A DNA stretch of 64,000 nucleotides from Rhodobacter xanthinilyticus (GCF_001856665.1 NZ_CP017781.1:496001-560000), one strand, 5' to 3'. Positions 25,202 through 34,750 are shown, counted from the stretch's first letter. A program made the numbers and translations. Notes: generated by a model from the sequence alone, not told the origin.

Positions 25202-25545
25202 TTCGTTTTCTCCTCCGGCCCGAGGTCGATACTGTCATCGCCCGCCTCGATGAAGGCGCCGAGCGAGAGCATCACGACGACCGCCGTCATCCCGAAGGAA
25301 ATCACGATCGCGGTGAGCACGAGCGCCTGCGGCACCGGGTCGGTATAGCCCGGGGTCGCCGCGCCCGCATGTTCGAGGATCGGCGGCATGTTGACCGCGA
25401 GCCGGCCGGTCGCGAACAGGAAGACGTTGACCGCATAGGACAGAAGCGACATCCCCAGAACCACCGGGAAGGTGCGCAGCCGCAAGATCAGGTAGATCCC
25501 CGCTGCCGTCATCAGGCCGATCGCGCTTGCGACAAGAGCTTCCAT
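25198..25545 (-). CDS. phaC: cation/proton antiporter subunit PhaC (MnhC/MrpC)
   Basis: The 115-residue protein has three membrane helices and is homologous to NuoK. It carries the conserved GIYLILRLRTFPVVLGMSLLSYAVN and PQALVLTAIVISFGMTAVVV. The start shares a base with the phaAB stop (TGATG) and the stop overlaps the phaD start. Confidence 0.94.
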   Translation of the reverse strand: MEALVASAIGLMTAAGIYLILRLRTFPVVLGMSLLSYAVNVFLFATGRLAVNMPPILEHAGAATPGYTDPVPQALVLTAIVISFGMTAVVVMLSLGAFIEAGDDSIDLGPEEKTK

Positions 25546-28472
25546 CAGCGTTTCTCCTCTCGCGCGGCAAGCCAGCGCCGGGGCAGGGGGGTGCCGTCGG
25601 GGTAGGCCACCGAGGCCGCCGCCGCGACCTCGCGCGCCTCGGGCTTTTCGGCCACGATATGGGCGCCGCGTTCTTCATCCATGGCCGCCGCGCGCCGCGC
25701 CAGCCGGCTCAGCCCGCCAAGCGCCAGCATCACCGAGCCGACCACACCGAGGAACACGCCAAGGTCGAACCCCGCCGCGGTGGCCAGCTCGAATTTCTCG
25801 AGCCCGGGCAGTTTGACATAGCCGAAATCGGAGGTCAGGAACGGCATCCCGTTGAACCACGCCCCCGCGCCGGTCACCCCGGCGGCGAGCACCCCCATCG
25901 CGATCAGCGCGTGGTAATAGACCTTCTGGCGCGCCTGGGTCCAGGCAAAGCCCGAGGCCATGTATTGCATCACCAGCGCGATCGAGACGACGAGCCCGGC
26001 GATGAAGCCCCCGCCCGGCAGGTTGTGCCCGCGCAGGAAGATGAACACCCCCACAAGCAGCGCGATCGGCATCATCACCCGCGTCGCCACCAAGAGGATC
26101 AGCGGGTGCTTGTCGCCGCCGCGCACCATGTCGGGGCGCCAGGCGATCAGCTTGCGCGAGGCGGTGCCGTTCAGGAGCGCCTCGGTCAGCGCGAAGATCG
26201 AGAGCGCCGCAATGCCGAGCACTGTGACCTCGCCATATGTATCATAGCCGCGGAAATCGACCAGAATCACGTTGACGACGTTATCGCCGCCGCCGAGCTC
26301 ATAGGATTTCGCGAGGTGATAGGCGGCCATCGTCGGGAAGGCGAAATCGCGCATCAGGAGCGCATAGATCAGCCCGCCGACCGCGAGCCCGGCGGCGATC
26401 GCCACCGTCGCGTCGAAGCCGATCTTGAGTTTCGAGGATTCGACCTTGGTGGTCTTCGGCAGGAAGTTGAGCGCGAGCAGCATCAGCACGGCGGTGACCA
26501 CCTCGACCGAGATCTGCGTCAGCGCAAGATCGGGCGCGGAGAGATAGAGGAAGCTGATCGAGACGATCAGCCCGACGATCGAGATCAGCACGAGCGCGAG
26601 GAAGCGGTTGTGGTGGAAGGCGATCACGCAGCCCGTGGCCACCACCGCCATCAGCCAGCCCACCACCGCGACCGGCGTCACCGGCAGCATCTCGCGCAGC
26701 ACGGGGCCCTGCGTGCCGCCCATCCAGGCCCAGACCCCGGCGCCGAGCGCGCCGAGCGTGAAGAGCATCAGATAGCGCGCCATCGCGCCGTTATGGAGCC
26801 CCGCGGTGAGCGCGGTGGCCGCCCGCGCGGCCACGCCCACGATCGCGTCGAAGATCGCCTTCGCCTCGGGGCGCGGGGTCGCTTCCCACAGCCGCTTGAG
26901 CGGCGCAAAGCCCGCAAGGATCGCGAGGCCGCCGATCACCGCCACCAGCGACATCGCCAGCGCCGGGGTGAAGCCGTGCCAATGTTTGATCGGGTGCATG
27001 TGCAGATCGCCGCCGACGACCGCATTGGCCGCCATCTCGACGATCCAGCCCGCGAAGGTCATCGGCATCAGCCCGATCAGCACCACCAGCACGACGAGAA
27101 ACGCCGGGCTTGCCCACATGCCGAAGCTCGGATCATGGGGTTTGAGGGGGTAATCGTCGCGCACCGGGCCGAAGAAGCCGTGCTGGATGAAGCGGAAGGA
27201 ATAGGCCGCCGAGAACACCGCCGCGAGCGCCGCCACCGCCGGCACGAGCCACGGCACCCCCGCCCAGACGGTATGCGCGGCCTCCTCGAGCATCATCTCC
27301 TTCGAGAGGAACCCGTTGAAGAGCGGGATCCCCGCCATCGAGAGCGCGGCGAGCGTCGCGATCGTCGCGGTGATCGGCATCAGATGGCGCAGACCGCCCA
27401 GCCGCGAGAGATCGCGGGTATGGGTCTCGTGATCGACGATCCCGGCCGACATGAACAGCGCGGCCTTGAAGGTCGCGTGGTTGACGATGTGGAACACCGC
27501 CGCCACCGCCGCGGCCTTGGTGCCAAGGCCCAGAAGGAAGGTGATCAGGCCGAGATGCGAGACGGTCGAGAAAGCGAGCAGCGCCTTCAGGTCATCCTTG
27601 AAGATCGCGATCTTCGCGCCGATCAGCATGGTGACGAGGCCCACCGTCGCCACGATATAGAACCATTCGGGCGTCCCCGCGAGCACCGGCCAGAGCCGCG
27701 CCATCAGGAACAGCCCCGCCTTCACCATCGTGGCCGAATGCAGATAGGCCGACACCGGCGTCGGCGCGGCCATCGCGTGCGGCAGCCAGAAATGGAACGG
27801 GAACTGCGCCGATTTGGTGAAGGCGCCGCCGAGGATCAGAAGCAGCGCGGGCAGGTAGAGCTCCGAGGACTGGATCGCCTCGCGGTGCTGCAAGATCTCG
27901 GAGATGTTGTAGCTGCCCGCGATATGGCCGAGGATCAGCATCCCCGCGATCATCGACAGCCCGCCGAGCCCGGTCACGGTGAGCGCCATCCGCGCGCCCT
28001 GACGGCCCTCGGGCAGGTGCTTCCAAAAGCCGATCAGCAGGAAGGAGCTGAGCGAGGTGAGCTCCCAGAAAATCAGCAAAAGCAAGATGTTATCGGACAG
28101 GACGATGCCCACCATCGCGCCCTGGAAGAGCAGCAGATAGGTGTAGAACTGCCCCGCCGGATCGGTCTTCACCAGATAGTAACGCGCATAGAGGATGATC
28201 AGCAGGCCAATCCCGAGGATCAGCGTGGCAAACAGCATGCCCAGACCGTCGATCATGAAATGCGCGTTGAGCCCGATCGCGGGGAGCCAGTCGATCTGGC
28301 TTTTCACGACCCCGCCCGCGAGCACCTCGGGCAGGTGCAACAGCAGCCCGAGAAGCGCAAGCCCGGTGGTCAGCCCGGCGGCGAAGGCGGTGTTGGTGCG
28401 GCCGGTGCGGATCAGCAGGCCGGGGAGCAGCGCCCCGAGGAAGGGCAAGGCGGCAATCAGGGCAGGCGACAT
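25545..28472 (-). CDS. phaAB: fused cation/proton antiporter subunit PhaAB (MrpA-MrpB)
   Basis: The 975-residue protein joins MrpA and MrpB, the form found in the Pha systems of rhizobia and relatives. The N-terminal two thirds is homologous to NuoL, with FPFHFWLPHAMAAPTPVSAY and LHSATMVKAG near residue 230. The C-terminal part, from about residue 790, is the MrpB domain (PIALLVGVFIFLRGHNLPGG). With PhaC to PhaG it forms a multisubunit antiporter that extrudes Na+ or K+ in exchange for protons, giving pH and salt tolerance. It heads the six-gene operon phaAB-C-D-E-F-G. A start at 28472 is supported by homology rather than by a strong ribosome site. Confidence 0.94.
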   Translation of the reverse strand: MSPALIAALPFLGALLPGLLIRTGRTNTAFAAGLTTGLALLGLLLHLPEVLAGGVVKSQIDWLPAIGLNAHFMIDGLGMLFATLILGIGLLIILYARYYLVKTDPAGQFYTYLLLFQGAMVGIVLSDNILLLLIFWELTSLSSFLLIGFWKHLPEGRQGARMALTVTGLGGLSMIAGMLILGHIAGSYNISEILQHREAIQSSELYLPALLLILGGAFTKSAQFPFHFWLPHAMAAPTPVSAYLHSATMVKAGLFLMARLWPVLAGTPEWFYIVATVGLVTMLIGAKIAIFKDDLKALLAFSTVSHLGLITFLLGLGTKAAAVAAVFHIVNHATFKAALFMSAGIVDHETHTRDLSRLGGLRHLMPITATIATLAALSMAGIPLFNGFLSKEMMLEEAAHTVWAGVPWLVPAVAALAAVFSAAYSFRFIQHGFFGPVRDDYPLKPHDPSFGMWASPAFLVVLVVLIGLMPMTFAGWIVEMAANAVVGGDLHMHPIKHWHGFTPALAMSLVAVIGGLAILAGFAPLKRLWEATPRPEAKAIFDAIVGVAARAATALTAGLHNGAMARYLMLFTLGALGAGVWAWMGGTQGPVLREMLPVTPVAVVGWLMAVVATGCVIAFHHNRFLALVLISIVGLIVSISFLYLSAPDLALTQISVEVVTAVLMLLALNFLPKTTKVESSKLKIGFDATVAIAAGLAVGGLIYALLMRDFAFPTMAAYHLAKSYELGGGDNVVNVILVDFRGYDTYGEVTVLGIAALSIFALTEALLNGTASRKLIAWRPDMVRGGDKHPLILLVATRVMMPIALLVGVFIFLRGHNLPGGGFIAGLVVSIALVMQYMASGFAWTQARQKVYYHALIAMGVLAAGVTGAGAWFNGMPFLTSDFGYVKLPGLEKFELATAAGFDLGVFLGVVGSVMLALGGLSRLARRAAAMDEERGAHIVAEKPEAREVAAAASVAYPDGTPLPRRWLAAREEKR

Positions 28473-28942
28473 ATTCGCGTCCGTTCTTTCGGGTCCGTTC
28501 TGTGGCGGGCCTTGAAGCGCGCCCCGGGGGCTACGCCGATATGGCGGTGAGTTTACTTTAAGTGAGGATCACAGCCGCGCCTGTCAAGGCAAACTGGCCG
28601 CGAAAACGGCCCGGCGGGCGAATCTCGCGGCCCGAGGCCCCCCGAACCGCCGCCCGCGCCGCGACTCACCCCCGCGCGGGGGGGCGGAACGGCCGATTTT
28701 CCCCTCACGCGACGCAAGGCGGTGCGACATAAAATACCTTTGCGGCCGCAGAATGAGCAAGAACCCGCCGGGGGGCCGTATCCCGGCGGCAACATTACGC
28801 GGAATGCCGCGCTATAACGTTCAGTTGACGGGTCTGTAACACAATGCTCTCTTGCAAGTTTTTCGGCGCTATGCCTAAGGAATTGGCAAGAAGGCTGCCT
28901 TTTGGCGGCCTTAAGAACTATCTGAGATCGCTTGGAAAATAA
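28473..28942 (+). other. 470-bp divergent intergenic region between pha and opg operons
   Basis: I see no credible gene. It holds both divergent promoters. Visible structure includes a direct repeat GTCCGTTCT at 28479-28487 and 28493-28501 close to phaAB, a GC palindrome around 28669-28682, an 8-bp stem CCGCCGGG/CCCGGCGG at 28765-28772 and 28782-28789, a small stem GCGG/CCGC at 28799-28810, and a 9-bp stem with a TTTT loop at 28891-28912. The last three lie on the opgG side. Confidence 0.55.
28891..28912 (+). promoter_or_regulatory. hairpin in the opgG leader
   Basis: AAGGCTGCC, a TTTT loop and GGCGGCCTT form a nine-pair stem with one G-T pair, ending 30 bp before the opgG start codon. No T-run follows, so it is not a standard terminator; a role in mRNA stability or translation is possible. 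Confidence 0.4.
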
Positions 28943-30586
28943 ATGTCTGCCGCCCGATCCACCACCGACCTTCCGCTGACCCGTCGCCGCCTGCTCGCAG
29001 GGCTTGGTGCGGGGGCTTTCCTGGCCTCGACGACCGCCCTGCCGCGCATCGCGCGCGCTCAGGAAACGGCCGCCCCCGCGCCGGCCGAAACGCCCGCCGA
29101 ACCCGCCGCCGCGCCGCAGCAGCCGTTCAGCTTCGATGGCCTCTCCGAGGAGATGCGCCAGCTCGCCACCCAGCCGGCCTTGCCCGTCGAGGTGCCGCAG
29201 AGCTTCGTGGCGAACCTGACCTATGATGATTACCGCCTGATCCGCTTCAACCCGGAGCGCGCGCGGTTCAACGACATCGAGGGCTCGGAGTTCCAGCTCC
29301 ACGCCTTCCACATGGGCTGGCTCTTCCGCGAGCCGGTGCTGCTTTACGAGGTCGCCGGCGGCCAGGCGCGGCTGATGGGCTTCGACACCGACGATTTCAT
29401 CTATGAGCGCGAGGCGCGCCAGCATGTCCCCGAACATGCGGTCCTGCCGGGCGTGGCGGGGTTCCGGCTCCATACGCCGCTCAACCGCCCCGATGTCTTC
29501 GACGAGCTGGTCGCCTTCCAGGGCGCCTCCTATTTCCGCGCGCTCGGCCGCAACTCGGCCTACGGGCTCTCGGCGCGGGGGCTTGCGCTCAACACCGGCA
29601 TGTCGGTCGCCGAGGAATTCCCGCGCTTCACCCGTTTCTATGTGGAGCGCCCCGAGCCCGGCGCCGATACGATCATCGTCCATGCCGCGATGGAGAGCGC
29701 CTCGCTCACCGGCGCCTATCGCTTCGTGATCCACCCGGGCGAGGAAACCGCGATGGACGTCACCGCGCGGCTCTATTTCCGCGCCGATGTCGAGCAGCTC
29801 GGCGTTGCGCCGCTGACCTCGATGTTCCTCTTCGCCGAGCGCAACCGCCACGCCTTCGACGATTTCCGCCCGAATGTGCATGACAGCGACGGGCTCGGCA
29901 TCACCCGGGCGGACGGCGATCTGCTCTGGCGCCCGCTCGCGAACCCGCCGCGCCTCGCCTCGAGCTATTTCTCCGAGACCGCGCCGAAGAGCTTCGGCCT
30001 CTATCAGCGCGACCGCGAGTTCGATCACTATCAGGACGCCGCCGCCTTCTACGAGCGCCGCCCGTCCTGCATCGTCGAGCCGCAGGGCGATTGGGGCCGC
30101 GGCGCGATCCGGCTGGTCGAGATCCCCTCCGATCTCGAGGTCAACGACAATATCGTCGCCTTCTGGGTGCCCGAGGCCCCCGCCAAGGCCGGCGATACGC
30201 GCGAATTCGCCTATCGGCTGCGCTGGGGCGATCTGCCCTATGACGAGAGCGACGACCGCGCCTATGTGCTCGAGACCCGCGCCGGCATCGGCGGCGTCTC
30301 CGGCGTCGAGAACACCGAGGGCACGCGCAAATTCGTCATTGATTTCAAGGGCGGACTGCTTGGCAACCTGCCGGGCGACGTGGGCGACGATCTCAAGATC
30401 GTCACCAATGTCGTCAATGGCGAGATCAAGACCCAGACGCTCTCGCATATCTGGGGCACGGATATCTGGCGGCTGGTACTCGATGTCGCAGCCCCCAAGG
30501 ATGCAACCGTGGAACTGAATGCCCATATTGCGGGTTACGGACGCAAGCTGACTGAAACCTGGCTCTATCAATGGATCAAGGCATGA
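28943..30586 (+). CDS. opgG: periplasmic glucan biosynthesis protein OpgG
   Basis: OpgG acts in the periplasm on the newly made osmoregulated glucan backbone. The 547-residue precursor has a twin-arginine signal (Arg14-Arg16 in LTRRRLLAGLGAG, cleavage near ARAQ at 41) and an Ala/Pro-rich linker to residue 62. The OpgG/OpgD domain follows, with the family stretch YDDYRLIRFNPERA and FQLHAFHMGWLFREPV. The last segment (IAGYGRKLTETWLYQWIKA) also matches the family. A Tat signal is more typical of OpgD, so OpgG/OpgD naming is partly convention; operon position supports opgG. It is the first gene of opgG-opgI-opgH-opgC, and its stop overlaps opgI. Confidence 0.92.
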   Translation: MSAARSTTDLPLTRRRLLAGLGAGAFLASTTALPRIARAQETAAPAPAETPAEPAAAPQQPFSFDGLSEEMRQLATQPALPVEVPQSFVANLTYDDYRLIRFNPERARFNDIEGSEFQLHAFHMGWLFREPVLLYEVAGGQARLMGFDTDDFIYEREARQHVPEHAVLPGVAGFRLHTPLNRPDVFDELVAFQGASYFRALGRNSAYGLSARGLALNTGMSVAEEFPRFTRFYVERPEPGADTIIVHAAMESASLTGAYRFVIHPGEETAMDVTARLYFRADVEQLGVAPLTSMFLFAERNRHAFDDFRPNVHDSDGLGITRADGDLLWRPLANPPRLASSYFSETAPKSFGLYQRDREFDHYQDAAAFYERRPSCIVEPQGDWGRGAIRLVEIPSDLEVNDNIVAFWVPEAPAKAGDTREFAYRLRWGDLPYDESDDRAYVLETRAGIGGVSGVENTEGTRKFVIDFKGGLLGNLPGDVGDDLKIVTNVVNGEIKTQTLSHIWGTDIWRLVLDVAAPKDATVELNAHIAGYGRKLTETWLYQWIKA

Positions 30587-30789
30587 CCGCATCTCAAACT
30601 CTTCGCGCGGCCGCTGTCGCCGAGCCGCGGTCGCTGACCCCGGCGGAGCTCGTCGCGGGGCCCTGCGCCTTGCCGCAGGCGCCGCTCGCCATGCCGCCGC
30701 AGGTGATCGAAGCCGGGACGGGCCTGTGGCGCCGCCTCGTCTCGGCCCTGCTGCCGCACCGCCCGGCTGCCCCGACCGCCGGCCTCTGA
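30583..30789 (+). CDS. opgI: small OpgI-position protein in the glucan operon
   Basis: A 68-codon frame starts at the ATG overlapping the opgG stop (ATGA at 30583-30586) and ends 4 bp before opgH. In Rhodobacter sphaeroides a gene called opgI lies between opgG and opgH and is required for glucan backbone synthesis, so position supports this name. The product is soluble-looking, with an Ala/Pro-rich body and a basic patch LWRRLVSALLPHRP near the end. OpgH here is much shorter at its N-terminus than Escherichia coli OpgH, so OpgI may represent the detached cytoplasmic N-terminal part. An in-frame ATG at 30571 is also possible. Assignment is by position, not by recognised homology. Confidence 0.65.
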   Translation: MTASQTLRAAAVAEPRSLTPAELVAGPCALPQAPLAMPPQVIEAGTGLWRRLVSALLPHRPAAPTAGL

Positions 30790-30793
30790 CACG

Positions 30794-32584
30794 ATGTCCG
30801 CGGGCCCCAAGGCGCGCGCCGGGCTGATCGCCCTGCGCGGCATCGCGATCGCGCTCAGCCTCGTCGCAGGTCTGGGCGCGTTTTGGCTTTTCCTGCAGTT
30901 TGGCGATGCCGACGGGCTCGATGCGCTCGATATCCTGCGCGCGCTCCTGATCCTGATCTCGACGCTCTGGCTCGCCTGGGGGGCGATCCAGGCGCTGATC
31001 GGGCTGACCTCGTTTGCCCGCCCGCCCGCCTATGACCCCGCCGCCCCGATCCGCGGCCGCACCGCGGTCTTGATGCCGGTCTATAACGAGGACCCGCTCG
31101 CCACCTTCTCGCGCGTGGCCGCGATGGACGCCTCGCTCGCCGCGATCGGCGACCCGGCCGAGATCCATTTCGCGATCCTCTCCGATACCCGCAACGACAC
31201 CATCGCGCGCCGCGAGCTCCAGCTCTTCGCGCACCTCGTCGAGGACCGCAACGGCATGGGGCGGTTCTTCTACCGCCGCCGCGAGATGAACACCGGCAAG
31301 AAGGCCGGCAATATCGAGGATTTCATCACCCGCTCGGGCGGCGCCTATGATTACGCCGTGATCCTCGATGCCGACAGCCTGATGGAGGGGGAGACGATCC
31401 TCCAGATGATCCGCCGGATGGAGGCCGAGCCGCGGCTCGGGCTGTTGCAGACCCTGCCCAAGGTGATCCGCGCCCGCTCGCGCTTTGGTCGCGCGATGCA
31501 ATTCTCCGCCTCGTTCTTCTCGCCGATCTTCGCGCGCGGCCTCGCCATGATGCAGGGCGAGACCGGCCCGTTCTGGGGCCATAACGCCATCGTGCGGGTG
31601 CGCGCCTTCGCCGAGAGCTGTGGCCTGCCGCCCTTGCGCGGGCGCCCGCCCTTTGGTGGCCATGTGATGAGCCACGATTACGTCGAGGCGGCGCTTCTGG
31701 CGCGCGCGCGCTGGATCGTGCGGCTCGATGATGATCTGGGCGGCTCCTTCGAGGAAGGCCCCGAGAATATCGTCGACCATGCCAAGCGCGACCGGCGCTG
31801 GTGCCAGGGCAACTTGCAACATTCGCGCATCATCGGCGCGCCGGGGCTGCGGGCCTGGTCGCGGTTCGTCTTCGCGCAGGGGATCATGGCCTATATCGCG
31901 CCGCTGTTCTGGCTCGGCTTCATCCTCGCCTCGATCGCCGCGCCGCTGCTGGCGCCGCCGCCCGATTACTTCCCCGAGCCCTACTGGCCCTTCCCCTATT
32001 TCCCGCCCTCGGCCGCCTCCAAGGCGATCGGCCTCGCGATCGGCATCTTCGGTCTGCTGCTCCTGCCCAAGATCCTGATCGCGGCGCGGGCGTCCTGGAC
32101 GGGGCGCGCGAAGGGCTTCGGCGGGGCGGGGCTTGCCTTCCTCTCGACGCTGGGGGAGCTCGCCTTTTCCTCGCTCACCGCGCCGGTGCTCCTGATGTAT
32201 GCGACCCGCTCGGTGTTTCAGGTGCTGCTCGGCCGGGATGGCGGCTGGCCCACCAACAACCGCGGCGACGGCACGCTGAGCCTCTCGGAATCCTTCGCCG
32301 CCGCGCATTGGATCGTGACCATCGGCCTGCTCGGGCTGATCGCGACCTATCTCTTCGCGCCGGGGCTGTTGCTGTGGCTCCTGCCTGTCGGCCTGCCGAT
32401 GATCTTCGCGCCGGTGCTGCTGTCGTGGTCCTCGCGCCCCTCGACGGGCCGGCTGATGGGAGTGCCGACGGAATATTCCCCTGCGCCCGTCATGCTGCTC
32501 CATGACAAGATCTTCGCTGATTGGACCGCCGCGCTCGAGCATGGTGCCCCCGACGCCGCCGCCCCCGAGAAAGCCCATGCCTGA
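30794..32584 (+). CDS. opgH: glucan glucosyltransferase OpgH
   Basis: OpgH is the inner-membrane glycosyltransferase family 2 enzyme that polymerises UDP-glucose into the periplasmic glucan backbone. The 596-residue protein has two N-terminal membrane helices, then a GT2 domain with the opening VLMPVYNEDP, the metal-binding DADS, FWGHNAIVRV, and the acceptor-site motif RRWCQGNL. Several C-terminal membrane segments follow. E. coli OpgH is about 850 residues; the missing N-terminal region may correspond to OpgI. The opgC start lies inside its last codons (32577), indicating coupling. Confidence 0.93.
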   Translation: MSAGPKARAGLIALRGIAIALSLVAGLGAFWLFLQFGDADGLDALDILRALLILISTLWLAWGAIQALIGLTSFARPPAYDPAAPIRGRTAVLMPVYNEDPLATFSRVAAMDASLAAIGDPAEIHFAILSDTRNDTIARRELQLFAHLVEDRNGMGRFFYRRREMNTGKKAGNIEDFITRSGGAYDYAVILDADSLMEGETILQMIRRMEAEPRLGLLQTLPKVIRARSRFGRAMQFSASFFSPIFARGLAMMQGETGPFWGHNAIVRVRAFAESCGLPPLRGRPPFGGHVMSHDYVEAALLARARWIVRLDDDLGGSFEEGPENIVDHAKRDRRWCQGNLQHSRIIGAPGLRAWSRFVFAQGIMAYIAPLFWLGFILASIAAPLLAPPPDYFPEPYWPFPYFPPSAASKAIGLAIGIFGLLLLPKILIAARASWTGRAKGFGGAGLAFLSTLGELAFSSLTAPVLLMYATRSVFQVLLGRDGGWPTNNRGDGTLSLSESFAAAHWIVTIGLLGLIATYLFAPGLLLWLLPVGLPMIFAPVLLSWSSRPSTGRLMGVPTEYSPAPVMLLHDKIFADWTAALEHGAPDAAAPEKAHA

Positions 32585-33830
32585 CAAGACCCCCCTGCCG
32601 AGCGGCGCGCGCGATCCGCGCCTCGATTTCTTCCGGGGCCTGAGCCTCGTGATGATCTATCTCAACCACGTGCCCGGCACGCTCTACGAGCTGATCACCT
32701 CGCGCAATTTCGGCCATTCCGACGCCGCCGAGGGCTTCGTCTTCATGTCGGGCTGCGCCGCCGCGCTCGCCTATGGGCCGAAGCTCGCCGGCGGGCTCAA
32801 TGTGCCCTCGGTGCGCAAGATCTGGGGGCGGTCCTGGCTGCTCTATCTCGTCCACCTGATGACCGCCGCCTGGGCGATCGCGATCATCTCGGCCGCGGTG
32901 AAATGGTTTGACGGGGCGGCGCTTCTCGACCGCAACGCGCTGATGCCGCTCCGCGATGACCCCTTCGCCTTCCTGATCGGGATCGCGACGCTCGGCCATC
33001 AGATCGGCTATGTGAACATCTTGCCGATGTATGCGGTGTTGCTGCTTGGCGCGCCCTTCCTGATCCGCCTCGGCCAGCGCAGCCCGATGGGGCTTCTCGC
33101 CTTCACCATCGCGATGTGGTGCGTGACCGGGCTCTTCCGGCTCGATCTGCCGAATTATCCGTTCGAGGGCGGCTGGTTCTTCAACCCGCTCGCCTGGCAG
33201 CTGATCTTCTCGATCGGCATCCTGACGGGCCTCGCGCTGCGCGGCGGCACCCGCTTCGTGCCGGTGAAACCCTGGCTCGTCTGGCCGGCGGCGGCCTGGC
33301 TCCTGCTCTGCGCGATCTGGGTGAAATCCGAGTATCTGATGGGCGCGCTCGGCCATGTCGTCTGGCATCTGCGCAACTGGGGCGTGCCGTTCTTCCTCGT
33401 CGATTTCGACAAGACCTATGTCTCGGGGCCGCGGCTGCTGCATATCCTGTCGCTGGCCTATATCCTGAGCCTGCCCGGCATCGTGCCGCGGATCGCCGCC
33501 TCGCGGGCGATGGCGCCGGTGCGCAAGCTCGGCCGCCACAGCCTGCCGGTCTTCGCCACCGGCACGATCCTCGCGATCTTCTCGCAGGCGGTGAAAGAGG
33601 TGCATCCGGGCGGTTTTGCGCAAGATAGCGTGCTGATCCTCGGCGGGCTCGCGATCCAATATGCGCTGGCCTCGGTGCGCGACTGGCTGCGCGAGGTCGA
33701 CAAGCGCGCGGCTGCGCCCGGTTCGGGCCCCGGCGCCGCGATCGGCGCGCCGCCCCCGGCGCCCAACCCGCGCGCGCTGAGCGACATGCCGATCCCGGAA
33801 TCGCGCTGGGCGGCGCGCAACGCGCCCTGA
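32577..33830 (+). CDS. opgC: glucan succinyltransferase OpgC
   Basis: The 417-residue inner-membrane protein has about ten helices and begins with RDPRLDFFRGLSLVMIYLNHVPGT, the OpgC-type opening in which the His is conserved. In R. sphaeroides OpgC adds succinyl groups to the glucans and is the last gene of the same operon. The ATG at 32577 overlaps the opgH stop; an in-frame upstream extension lies wholly within opgH and is not credible. A Pro/Ala-rich cytoplasmic tail closes the protein. Its stop abuts the stop of the convergent LysR gene. Confidence 0.9.
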   Translation: MPDKTPLPSGARDPRLDFFRGLSLVMIYLNHVPGTLYELITSRNFGHSDAAEGFVFMSGCAAALAYGPKLAGGLNVPSVRKIWGRSWLLYLVHLMTAAWAIAIISAAVKWFDGAALLDRNALMPLRDDPFAFLIGIATLGHQIGYVNILPMYAVLLLGAPFLIRLGQRSPMGLLAFTIAMWCVTGLFRLDLPNYPFEGGWFFNPLAWQLIFSIGILTGLALRGGTRFVPVKPWLVWPAAAWLLLCAIWVKSEYLMGALGHVVWHLRNWGVPFFLVDFDKTYVSGPRLLHILSLAYILSLPGIVPRIAASRAMAPVRKLGRHSLPVFATGTILAIFSQAVKEVHPGGFAQDSVLILGGLAIQYALASVRDWLREVDKRAAAPGSGPGAAIGAPPPAPNPRALSDMPIPESRWAARNAP

Positions 33831-34715
33831 TCAGAGCATCTCGCAGCGCGCGGCCCGTGCCTTGAGCGCCTTCAGCGCGGCCTGAACCTTGGGCGTGCGG
33901 TGCAAATCGACATGGCTCACCAGCCACAGCGGCGATTCCCACTCCGGCCGCGGCCCCATCACCTCGATGAGCCGCGGATCGGCCCGCCCCTCGAGCGCGG
34001 GCACAAAGCCCAGCCCGATGCCGTTGCGCACCGCCGCCTGCTGGCCCTCGGGGTCATTGGCGCGGAACACCACCTGCGCGGGCGGCACATTGTCGGCCAT
34101 CCAGCGGAAGAACGGCGCGCGGCTGTCGCGCTGCTCTGGGCCGATGAAGCGATGGCCGGCGAGATTGGCCGGATCGGGCTGGCCGTGGCGCTCGATATAC
34201 TCCGCCGAGGCATAGAGCGCCGCCTGATGCGCGCCGAGCGGCTGCACCACGTTGTCGGGCTCGGTCGGCCGCCCGCCGGCGCGGATCGCGACATGCGCCT
34301 CGCCATATTCGAGCCGGAACACCCGCAGATCGGTCAGATAATGCAGCTTGAGCCCGGGGTGATCTTGCATCAGCTCCGAAAGCGCGGGCAGAACGAAACC
34401 CGAAAGCGTCGGCAGCGAGGTGATGATCAGCTCGCCCGAGACCTCCTCGCCCGCCCCCGCGATCCGCGCCGCGAGCTGGGCGAACTGATCCTCGGTGGCC
34501 TGCCCGACGGCGAGGAGCTGCTGGCCCGCCTCGGTCGGCGTATAGCCGCGCGGGTGGCGCTGAAAGAGCTTGGTGCCGAGCCGCTCCTCGAGCGCATCGA
34601 CATGGCGGATCACCGTGGCATGGTGCACGCCAAGCACCTCCGCCGCGCCCGAAACCGTGCCCACGCGCGCCACCTGATAGGCGGTGCGAATCTCATCCCA
34701 GTTGTCAAAACCCAT
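33831..34715 (-). CDS. LysR-type regulator divergent from azoR
   Basis: The 294-residue protein has a LysR helix-turn-helix (YQVARVGTVSGAAEVLGVHH and IRHVDALEERLGTKLF) and an effector domain with the VFRANDPEGQQAAVRNGIGLGF signature of short-chain sensing LysR proteins. The ATG at 34715, preceded by GGTG, gives a family-typical N-terminus; in-frame extension upstream would run into azoR's promoter. Divergence from azoR with a 105-bp shared region makes azoR its likely target. Confidence 0.88.
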   Translation of the reverse strand: MGFDNWDEIRTAYQVARVGTVSGAAEVLGVHHATVIRHVDALEERLGTKLFQRHPRGYTPTEAGQQLLAVGQATEDQFAQLAARIAGAGEEVSGELIITSLPTLSGFVLPALSELMQDHPGLKLHYLTDLRVFRLEYGEAHVAIRAGGRPTEPDNVVQPLGAHQAALYASAEYIERHGQPDPANLAGHRFIGPEQRDSRAPFFRWMADNVPPAQVVFRANDPEGQQAAVRNGIGLGFVPALEGRADPRLIEVMGPRPEWESPLWLVSHVDLHRTPKVQAALKALKARAARCEML

Positions 34716-34750
34716 TTGTGCACCTGCGAACATCCCGTGCGCGATCATGC

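Noticed and set aside
22407-28472. Respiratory complex I gene fragment
   Set aside because: NuoL/M/K-like subunits are present, but the set with MrpB, E, F and G domains and no redox subunits is that of a cation/proton antiporter.
28669-28682. GC palindrome as a terminator
   Set aside because: No T-run follows on either strand and there is no gene ending nearby.
28553-32587. A 1344-codon minus-strand open frame
   Set aside because: It lies opposite opgG, opgI and opgH and has no recognisable domain.
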